DNA of 64,000 nucleotides, from NCBI GenBank assembly GCA_032622095.1, contig CP136065.1:208792151-208856150 (forward strand), written 5' to 3'. The notes beneath the pieces were generated by a model. It was not told the DNA's origin and ran no database searches. It saw only the letters and a program-made list of their open reading frames with translations. Within the stretch, counting starts at the first letter, position 1. Each line of letters starts with the position of its first letter. Source of the DNA: Siphonodentalium dalli (taxonomy: Eukaryota; Mollusca; Scaphopoda; Gadilida; Siphonodentaliidae). This document shows, one piece after another, positions 31,668-41,500 of the stretch. The translations under genes and the position numbers were made by a program.

Positions 31668-33351
31668 ATGCGTGAGCTGCTACCAGGAATGCATTTGTTC
31701 CTACACGAAGATGAGCTGGGGTATGCGGTGAAAGGAAAGTACTCAAAGAAGAGGTATTCGGGGAGGGAGGTTTTGGATGGTGGCGGGGTGGCAAAAAGGC
31801 TGATGGCGGTGTTCTGGACAAGGGAACTGAGGCATCAAATCCTTTTGTGAAAATCTAGTCCAAATTTATTAACCCATTTATGCCTGAATGGATTTTTTCA
31901 CCGAGTGATAATTATATACATTGGAACAGTCTATTTTTCATCTTGGGGTGCTCAGGGAAAATGAGACAACAAATAATAGAAATGTCATATATCAAGGAAA
32001 TGTTCAGATAATAAGTTCAACAAATGACCTACAGACCTTATATGAATATTGCCTATGGGACAACTACTCATCAATACTGCTCCAGTCATCAAATGGTTAA
32101 GTGAGAACTGTATCAACTTTGCCAAAGTGGTCCTCATCTTCAATACTCAAAAACATGTTGTAGAAATGCCACAATTAAATTTGTTGTGGGCATCAGCTAG
32201 TCATAAAATCATCATTGATAATTATCTCATAATACAATGCTTATTTGCAGGCACACTATCAGGCAATATTCGATGCCTACCCAACAAGGGTGACTAGAGC
32301 TGTGAAGATCATCATGGAGGATCCATTCACAATGGATGAGATCCAAAGCTGTACCTTCACTGGACAAGGTGGCAAACCGCCCATGCCAAGAGAAAGGGTG
32401 AAACTTCTTGAAGGTATATATATCTTCACAATTTGTGAATTCTGTGTTCATTACTACAAAGATCTTACATTGGTAGTTCTGAAACAAGTGTTTATTTTGT
32501 AATTGAATATTCATTCCACCAAATATAGTACGGGTACTATATAATATTCAGACTTTGTAATGAGTTTCTATGTCCTACCAAATTACGATCGAGATTCGAT
32601 TCGCAGTTGATATTTGAGTAGAATTTGATTCGAGAATAATATCGAATACTATGTTTTCGAATATTCCCTGTATGGTATAATTCGCCCAGTGTAACAAACG
32701 TGGCAGAGGTTACAAAAAAGTTAAGAATCATGTCAACAAATCAAATAGAAGCATAATTAAATTTTCGCAGGAGCCCAAGACTAAATTAATTTAAGACACA
32801 CGAAATTCTGCATTAATCCATTTAATTATCAGAACTAATCATTGCAATAACGGAAACACAACAGAACAATGTGGATGCATAATGTGTCACTAAAATCCGG
32901 CTATACTTTTGATACATGTAAAACATGAGTGGTACAGGCACTGGCCATATATGTATCATGGCGCATGTCAGTGTTTGGGTAAGGGTAACTCTGATATCTC
33001 CAACACATGCTCTTAAGTAGTCAATATTAAAATGACTTCAGATCTGTTTGTTGTCAAAAGGGCTTTCGGCAGACCTTATATAGGGAAATTGACACATCAG
33101 CAGACATATTACGAAACAGACCTATAAAACTTCACGTAGGTCAAATTTTGCAATCATGAGTGGAAGTCTTGGAAATGAGACATTGATTTTTGGACTAATA
33201 CTTTTTCTTTTCTTTTTTCATTGTAGAGATGGTGCATAAGAATTACAATATATCTAGCAGGGACCTTGGTCTGAAAATAAGGGATCGCAACAAGATCCTT
33301 AGGTGCACATACAGTGGACAGGAGAGAGATTACAAAAATAGTAAAAAATGA
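31668..33351 (+). CDS. BEN-like gene exons, copy B (better preserved)
   Basis: Exon-like blocks 31668-31850 (MRELLPGMHLFLHEDELGYA to RELRHQILL stop), 32251-32413 (AHYQAIFDAYPTRVTRAVKI, then MEDPFTMDEIQSCTFTGQGG, then KPPMPRERVKLLEG) and 33227-33351 (EMVHKNYNISSRDLGLKIRD, then RNKILRCTYSGQERDYK). Exon 2 ends GAAG before GTATAT, and exon 3 resumes AGATGG, which restores Glu-Met and keeps the frame, so the splice is well supported. BEN domains bind DNA or chromatin. Homology to BEN is my recognition of the R-x-x-R...F-x-x-x-E-I...T-G-x-G and IRDR pattern and is not certain. Whether exon 1, which ends in a stop, belongs here is unclear; it might be the last exon of another transcript. Confidence 0.45.
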
Positions 33352-34189
33352 GCAGATGATAGAAAGCACTTATTTACGAGGGAAATGTTCAGATAGTAAG
33401 TTCAGCAAACAACCTATGGTCGTTTGTTGAACTTATTATATAAACATTTCTCATGGAATAACTACTCATCAATACTGCTCCAGTCATCAAAGAGTTGAAT
33501 ACTAAACATATGCAAAACTTGCCATGTGTGCTTTATAATGTGTACCATAACGACACCATTTGCATGCATGACACACTTTAATGCATCTCAACATTAATTT
33601 TCAGTCAAAAAATGGTTGTAATTGTGGTTGATTTTCATCTATGACCCCAAAGTTTTCTTAAGAGATTCCTGTTAGACTTATTTGCTATATTACATGACTA
33701 AAACCTGTTTGATCAAGGAACAGAGAGTAACTGTATAAATACTCTACATACAAATTTTTTTTTCATTTCATTTTCTGTGAGATTCCCTTATATTTCATCA
33801 ATATATACTTTAAGTTGTCTGGAATGCTTTTCTGCTATACAGATTTAATCCAAACTTCAGTATGTTGAATCACATGAACTTCCAAGTCAAGTTGAGATTG
33901 TGTTTCAGTTCAACCGTATCTTGTTAATTTTGATTTGTTTTGTTTATTGAAAAATTTATTTGATAGAACCAGTCATGTTTATTAGTCAAATTCCATTGGT
34001 TGCTCCTTGTTATGATCATTACCCCAGAGAACAAATTTACATGTAGGATTAAGCCATATTTTATCTTGTTAATCTTGATGTGTTTTGTTTATTAAATGTT
34101 TATATGCATTAACATACAATTAATATAACAACCTGAAAGATTGGGTACGTATGTTCAATGTGGAATGACATACCGTATTCTTAATTATT
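33352..34189. other. AT-rich interval, copy B
   Basis: Counterpart of 15149-15889 with a different 110-bp stretch near 33667-33780. Nothing supported. Confidence 0.3.
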
Positions 34190-34495
34190 CCAGGATTATG
34201 CAGACTTTTAGTTGCCATATTCAAACACTGGAATTTCCTGGATGCTGTATGAACCAAGAATTGGCCGTTCTTAATTCCAGGGTTACCTTTAAGCCTGCAT
34301 TTCCCTGGAATTGATGGCTGGTGTTAATTCCAGGGTTTTCCAGCATATTCCAGGGTTGTATTTGTAAGCCTGGAATTCCCTGGATTTTATGGCTGGTAAT
34401 AATTCCAGGGTTTTCCAGCGTTTTCTAGGGTTATTTTGTAAGCCTGGAATCCCAATACCAAAAATACCCTAGAATTCAAGGGTATTCCAGCTTCA
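34190..34495. repeat. CTGGAATTCCAG word cluster, copy B
   Basis: Shorter version of 15890-16370, keeping TTCCAGGGTTTTCCAGC and AGCCTGGAATTCCCTGG words. Loss or gain of internal words between the copies shows the cluster is unstable. Confidence 0.7.
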
Positions 34496-35082
34496 AATTC
34501 AGCCAGGTGAGTTGATTGATGGGAGCTTGTCAGAGAAGTCTGACAAAGTTCGACTTGACAACTCGCTTGTCCAGCACATCATTGGTATTAATAATTTAGC
34601 TTACATCGTCGCATGAGAACCAGAAGGTTCTAACTGTATTTTGGCGGGAAAATGAGTTATTGGTACCGATAGAACCGGCAGCTCATAATATGTTTTCACA
34701 CAAAATGCTGTGCAAATACGTTCTATCTCCAATCGACATTTTTTGGTAGAGCAAGATGGTTCTATCTACAGAGCCAATAGGATTGACAGATCCGCATCAC
34801 GTGATGTAAGTTTGGCAAATGGCTGCCGACGAAATGTGAATTGTGTTGTCTCGACAATAATATGAGGTAAATATTATAACGTTTCAACATTATTACGGTA
34901 CAGCCTAATATAAATGTTCCATTGAATACTATTTATCTCTTCAACCTACAAACGTATCAAGATCAAGTCAATAAGACACTTTTGTGAGCTATATTGTAGA
35001 TAGAACGTTCTGACATTGTGATTTTCAATCCTATAGGATTTCCACTTAGACGTCTTCCTCTCACGGTGTTCTAAAATTAATA
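34496..35082. other. Non-coding interval, copy B
   Basis: Matches 16371-16857 and then jumps to 17263, so the A-only segment is missing. An 89-bp segment near 34537-34625 is present only here and is flanked by AGAAG direct repeats, compatible with either insertion or slippage deletion in A. Confidence 0.4.
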
Positions 35083-35586
35083 GACAGGATCAGACACACG
35101 AACGTGTAACGTGTGTTACTATGGTATTGCTATGGATATGCACTTGGCGGTAAATGGCACTTGATATTACGTCGCCAACTTTAGAAGTTTAAGTTGATCG
35201 ATCAGCTTGTAGTTCAGTCAGAGCACTGAGTAAATTGTCTGGACGTAGAGAAGGCGAGACAACTCTATTTATTGATCATTGTACGGTAATGAAAATCATT
35301 GATGAATGACACTTTCATGTTGAGTTTCCGTTGTTTCAACCATGACTTGCTAGTATAAGGATCCATAAATGGCTTCAATCAAATTAACATAATTCTGTAC
35401 CAGTGTCTGCACCGGAATATCTCAGCCTGCACAGCGCTGATCGGTCATTCTGTTAAACGTTAGAAGTTGAAATAAAACTACTGAACGGTTTGACCGTGTA
35501 CGCGTCACGGGCACGCGAGTCATGTGACTTTCGTTAGTATTGACAACACACAGTATGAGTTACAAGTATGTGTGTCTGATCCTGTC
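35083..35586. mobile_element. Candidate non-autonomous TIR element, copy B
   Basis: Same GACAGGATCAGACACAC-type inverted ends as 17287-17805, slightly shorter inside. It adds nothing on target duplication because the insertion predates the large duplication. Confidence 0.45.
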
Positions 35587-35985
35587 CGTTGATACATTAA
35601 TGCAGAACTAAAGTATATCATAGCTATCGCATTCGAGCCTTCATAACTACAGCAGTAATCAACATATTAACACTATTGTCCTGGTTGTTTGCATCGACGT
35701 CTCAATATACTAACGTAGCAAATTCTGAGGAATTTTTTCCATCGGGGTATTGATGCGTTTTGTGGATGAGCTTGTTAGGTCCTCGCCAGTCACTGTGGTT
35801 GATTGGTTCGTTTTTCTTATTTATATCCACATTCATCTTTGGAGCTACATGCAGTAACAACATCGTGATAATCATAGTTATTGAAAGCGACGTAAATCTT
35901 CAAGCAGTGAAACAAACAAGCCAACAATCTAACTTTAGGCGTTCGTGTCTGTGCTGTTATTAATCCTTTCTTCTTCTATTTTCAG

Positions 35986-36519
35986 TGTCTCATTGCTGGA
36001 TCTGCCTGGCTGCATCCTTGTAAATATCTTCAAACACATGTACGCAATTCTATGACATTATACAAGAACATTCTGAACTTGAGAGATTTCGAATTTCTAG
36101 ACATCCTGTTGCTGAAACAGATAGACCTTGAGTATGTAATGCGACATGCTAAACATTTTGTACATGTTGACATCGCATATGCAGATGTTCAGTCAGAGGT
36201 CTACTTCATCGACTATCAGTTTTCTCGCGGTTTTGCGTACGCTGAACGTCTAACATCACTCAATATTGCTGGATGTGAGGTGTCCACATTGTGTTTTGTT
36301 CTTGGGTTACAACGTATAGAATTTCTTGATGTTTCTGAATGCAAAAACTTATCAGATAAAGATTTTCAGCCAATCAGAGAGTGTTGCACATTAAAATATT
36401 TGTACATATCGTATAACACAATCAGCTCACAGACTGTCCTGTCGTTAGTTGAGAACTTACATTTACCCAAGTCACAAGAATTATTTGAATGTCAAGCAAT
36501 AAATCAAATCTATTTTTAG
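35986..36519 (+). pseudogene. F-box/LRR-like exon, copy B
   Basis: Same acceptor and F-box start (VSLLDLPGCILVNIFKH) as copy A, but 26 bases are missing, which puts the F-box part out of frame within a few codons. The LRR part is open from 36052 and extends 15 codons further than in copy A (LHLPKSQELFECQAINQIYF) because a TAA in A is a sense codon here. The LRR stretch alone may persist as an ORF, but the F-box is destroyed. Confidence 0.5.
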
Positions 36520-37246
36520 ATCGTCATTTCTTCAGATGACTATATCCAAGGATTAAATAGAAACTATATTTAAATCAATCGAAGTGAAAGAAATATTCAC
36601 TGCTAACAGCAGGCTAATTTCCCACGCTTGCTCAAGTCTTTGTCTGAATCATTTCTACCAATGACAATTATTTGTAGCATTCAATCGCCTATTATTAGCC
36701 AATCAGAACGCTAGGAATTAGTGAAGTAGCAAGAATGAGACTGTTTATTGTTTACCTCCATGTCAAGAGGCCTTACTTCTACATATACACCGCGCAAACT
36801 ATGTATGTCGGAACTGGCGACTTTCATGCGAGGCAGAAATCAATGCGCCTGACCCATCAAAGCATGACTGGAAAGAGGACATGACGATAAAGTGGACTTG
36901 TAAATAATTTCCTGAAGATATTGAAACACTTCTTATTGACATGATAGACGATGAATGATGTCAAGTGAAGGGACCCGACGAATGCACAAGCGACAGTGGA
37001 TCAGACGAGCTCAAGTTTGATAAATGTAGCTCAGACGACGATGAACTTGATGATTTCAGCGGTGATAGACAATACATATATATTTCTCAATATTTGTTGC
37101 TCGTATAATAAAAGTCTGAGATTGTGTAGTCTTAACAAAAAGCTTATCACTTTTAATGAGGTCATATCGTTTATGTTATAATAATTATGTCATAAACTAG
37201 TCCTCATCAATTTCAATCTAAGCAATGGGTTGAGCGTGGTCTGTTA
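36520..37246. other. 3' flank of the F-box/LRR remnant, copy B
   Basis: Counterpart of 18705-19492. The acidic ORF of copy A is broken here by stops (near 36905 and 36955). No other feature. Confidence 0.35.
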
Positions 37247-37646
37247 TTAACCCTTTACCCAACAAACCGGCCAAAACCGGCCAAATAAAGCTTCAACAGC
37301 CTAAAATATCTTCGGTCTGTCTCAATAGAACCATACACATATGGATATCATTGGAACCGGCTCCTTGACCACATTGTGATAGTTACAGTTATGCCCTGTG
37401 CCAATGCATTCTCTTATATATGCGAGACGACCATAGGTCGCCTCGCATATATAAGAGAATGCATTGGCCTAAAAAAAATCTTTTTTTAACACTTTTTACC
37501 ATTTTTTCTTACATTCTTTAACAATTTTATAATTTTTAATGTGTTAAGCCAATGCATTCTCTTATATATGCGAGGCGACCTATGGTCGACTCGCATATAT
37601 AAGAGAATGCATTGGCACAGGGCCGTTCTGTTGGGTAAAGGGTTAA
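37247..37646. mobile_element. TTAA MITE inserted only in copy B
   Basis: Inverted termini CCCTTTACCCAACA / TGTTGGGTAAAGGG between TTAA at 37247-37250 and 37643-37646. Copy A has a single TTAA (19493-19496) in otherwise identical flanks (GTTATTAACCCATCCATG). The body is the reverse complement of the element at 22262-22662, including both palindromes (37401-37470 and 37549-37619). This is a clean filled/empty pair. Confidence 0.9.
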
Positions 37647-37910
37647 CCCATCCATGACTGGAGCTTCCTGACATTTCACTTATATGTACGAAATACATTG
37701 GCCTAACAATATTCACCTGGACCTTATATAAGCCAGTGAATTATCTTATATATATTTGAGTCTCCCTATGGGGAAACTCCCATATTTAGAAAATGCTCTG
37801 GCACAGGATCTTTAATGCTGCTCCAGCGCTGCTCCCATCACGAAAATGGTTAAACACCGATATATTCACCTTAATAATTCTCCATTATAAAATTTGTCTC
37901 TTAACCCTTT

Positions 37911-38152
37911 GAGTGCCAGGGGCCGATCTGATCGGCCGTAAACCCACACAATAAGTCTGTTAAAGAATATAAGAATAAATTATTATAATTGTAAAAAATT
38001 GTAAAAAAAAAAAAAAAAAATTAAAAAGGTTAGACCAATGCATTCTCTTATATATGCGAGTCGACCATAGGTCGTCTCGCATATATAAGAGAATGCATTG
38101 GCACAGGGTATATGGGTTGATACAAAAATTGACCTGGCACTCAAAGGGTTAA
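37911..38152. mobile_element. TTAA MITE (CCCTTTGAGTGCC ends) with palindrome, copy B
   Basis: Allelic to 19755-19939 but longer: at 38035-38101 the bare CCAATGCATTGG of copy A is replaced by a 67-bp palindrome whose arms read CCAATGCATTCTCTTATATA. The A-rich run before it is also expanded. Inverted ends and TTAA as in copy A. Confidence 0.75.
38035..38101. repeat. 67-bp palindrome present in B, absent in A
   Basis: Arms of about 29 bases with a short asymmetric centre around GACCATAGGTC. It is bordered by ATGCAT on both sides. Because ATGCAT is self-complementary, the two copies form direct repeats, which allows precise loss by slippage or precise gain with a 6-bp target duplication. Equivalent palindromes occur at 21352, 22290, 22440, 37401, 37549, 59631 and 59768. 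Confidence 0.85.
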
Positions 38153-38464
38153 ATATGATTTGCTTTATTGGTTTTACCCACTTGCACATGTGGGAAAATA
38201 CTTAGCAGTGTAAATTAGAACAGTGCAATGTATGCTTTCATGGTTTTTGAAAAAAAAATTGGCTGATTGGGGAAGGGGTCCGGGTTAAGTTTTCGGCTTT
38301 TTCTTCTCTTATCCTGTTTTGTTTAAAATTCTACCAGAAACGTTTTTGGAGCATTGGATGCTTCTTGTACGTTCAATTCAAATTCTCAGTTCCACAAGCA
38401 TTTCCAAGAATAAATTATGTTTCGCTCAATTGTCTTTGAAGCCGTTTTTCTTACAGGTTAAGGA

Positions 38465-38568
38465 GCTTTATCCAGCAAAAACGTTTCAGGAGAGTTCTTA
38501 ATGACATTGGTGCATTTACGCTTAGGGCTAAATATTGTATCTATCTAAGTTTCAGGAGAGTTCTTAAT
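38465..38568. repeat. 66-bp minisatellite, left part, copy B
   Basis: Begins GTTTCAGGAGAGTTCTTAAT and is cut at TAAT (38565-38568), where the composite element is inserted. It continues at 44189. Confidence 0.85.
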
Positions 38569-41500
38569 GGTTACACTGGTGTAAATAAGGTTCGGAGAGA
38601 CCTCTAGCGGATGCGGGAGGAATATATAGGAGAGAATAAAATAGACACTGGGCCCTGATTGGTCAATAGCCTTGTGTGCTTTTTGCATAAAAAAATCATC
38701 ACACCTCTTCCCTATGATTTCCCATAGGTAAGATAGCCATTGGCACAGGAATTAACCCTTTGTAGTGAAGTTTGAATTTGTTGGTGTGGTCTAAAATATG
38801 ACAGTATTTTTTTATGCGGATCTGACACTAGTTACGAAAACACAAGATTTAAAGGCGAATTCCCTGCTAGACAGATATGATTTTTTTGTGTAAAAAGTTT
38901 CCCGAAATGTCAATTTTTCAGATTAAAAAAAAAAATTGGACCCATGGTTCATATAGCCAACAGCATACGCTAAAACGTTAGCACTGAGGCCTATGGAAAA
39001 CATTTACACCAGTGTAACCTAAAGGGAAAAATGAACTTTTTGGCATTTTTGATTCCTGGGAGTCACTTTAAAGTATTTTAATGCATTTTTCACAGCCTGG
39101 TCTTTCAGTCCAATGAATCTCCCATGCATGGTGTGGCTATTCTTGCTGCTGATGTCTTCTTTCACTTCCATCGGCCAAAAAAATGGTATGATTTTTCATA
39201 AAAAAAAGCCAATTTTTCAAGGTATTTTCAAAATATTTCAAGGTGGTAATTGTCACATGATAATGCAAATTACCCATTACATGAGCATGTCAATGACACA
39301 CATACCAATTGTTATAAGAAGCTAATCTAACAAGTATTTTGGATTTTATAGCCAGTGATATACAGATATATATAATAAAAGTGTCTCATTTTCACTGGTG
39401 GGTATGGCCATTTGAAGGTTAATAGCACTAAAACTTGGACACATTTAAGAAAATGCTTCAGCATTTCAAAGAGAGCATATCTTTGTTCAACTAATTCAAT
39501 ATACACCCACATCCAGTTATCTTGGATCACCCTTGCAGACCTGAAAATGTCATATTTTAGTCTTCCATGTGCTAATAAAGTCATATGCTTGATGCTCAGC
39601 TGATCAGATCTGGACTCAATGACCTCACATCACCAGAAGTTCTCTCATGGAAAGGATCTTGTACAGTCTTCCATAGCTGATCCAAGTTTGCAACACCAGA
39701 CCCCAAAAACTGTGTGAAAATGGGGCCTGAATATGACTTGTGGTGGAAAAATGTGCTTTTTGATGAATAATGTGTTACAGAGAGTGGGGTTAAATTGTGT
39801 GTGATAAATAAAGAACCACAGAAGTGATATTATTTTTGAACACATTTTTTTCATTCATGGGCAATTCTGAAAAAATGTAGGGTGTTACAATTATTCCGCG
39901 AAAAAGCGGGCTATCGCTTTAGGTTACACTGGTGTAAATAAGGTTCGGAGAGACCTCTAGCGGATGCGGGAGGAATATATAGGAGAGAATAAAATAGACA
40001 CTGGGCCCTGATTGGTCAATAGCCTTGTGTACTTTTTGCATAAAAAAATCATCACACCTCTTCCCTATGATTTCCCATAGGTAAGATAGCCATTGGCACA
40101 GGAATTAACCCTTTGTAGTGAAGTTTGAATTTGTTGGTGTGGTCTAAAATATGACAGTATTTTTTTATGCGGATCTGACACTAGTTACGAAAACACAAGA
40201 TTTAAAGGCGAATTCCCTGCTAGACAGATATGATTTTTTTGTGTAAAAAGTTTCCCGAAATGTCAATTTTTCAGATTAAAAAAAAAAATTGGACCCATGG
40301 TTCATATAGCCAACAGCATACGCTAAAACGTTAGCACTGAGGCCTATGGAAAACATTTACACCAGTGTAACCTAAAGGGAAAAATGAACTTTTTGGCATT
40401 TTTGATTCCTGGGAGTCACTTTAAAGTATTTTAATGCATTTTTCACAGCCTGGTCTTTCAGTCCAATGAATCTCCCATGCATGGTGTGGCTATTCTTGCT
40501 GCTGATGTCTTCTTTCACTTCCATCGGCCAAAAAAATGGTATGATTTTTCATAAAAAAAGCCAATTTTTCAAGGTATTTTCAAAATATTTCAAGGTGGTA
40601 ATTGTCACATGATAATGCAAATTACCCATTACATGAGCATGTCAATGACACACATACCAATTGTTATAAGAAGCTAATCTAACAAGTATTTTATAGCCAG
40701 TGATATACAGATATATATAATAAAAGTGTCTCATTTTCACTGGTGGGTATGGCCATTTGAAGGTTAATAGCACTAAAACTTGGACACATTTAAGAAAATG
40801 CTTCAGCATTTCAAAGAGAGCATATCTTTGTTCAACTAATTCAATATACACCCACATCCAGTTATCTTGGATCACCCTTGCAGACCTGAAAATGTCATAT
40901 TTTAGTCTTCCATGTGCTGATAAAGTCATGTGCTTGATGCTCAGCTGATCAGATCTGGACTCAATGACCTCACATCACCAGAAGTTCTCTCATGGAAAGG
41001 ATCTTGTACAGTCTTCCATAGCTGATCCAAGTTTGCAACACCAGACCCCAAAAACTGTGTGAAAATGGGGCCTGAATATGACTTGTGGTGGAAAAATGTT
41101 TTTTTTTGATGAATAATGTGTTACAGAGAGTGGGGTTAAATTGTGTGTGATAAATAAAGAACCACAGAAGTGATATTATTTTTTAACACATTTTTTTCAT
41201 TCATGGGCAATTCTGAAAAAATGTAGGGTGTTACAATTATTCCGCGAAAAAGCGGGCTATCGCTTTAGGTTACACTGGTGTAAATAAGGTTCGGAGAGAC
41301 CTCTAGCGGATGCGGGAGGAATATATAGGAGAGAATAAAATAGACACTGGGCCCTGATTGGTCAATAGCCTTGTGTGCTTTTTGCATAAAAAAATCATCA
41401 CACCTCTTCCCTATGATTTCCCATAGGTAAGATAGCCATTGGCACAGGAATTAACCCTTTGTAGTGAAGTTTGAATTTGTTGGTGTGGTCTAAAATATGA

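Noticed and set aside
37401-37619. TATATA motifs in the repeated palindromes as promoters
   Set aside because: They are part of the inverted arms and occur symmetrically on both strands with no ORF downstream.
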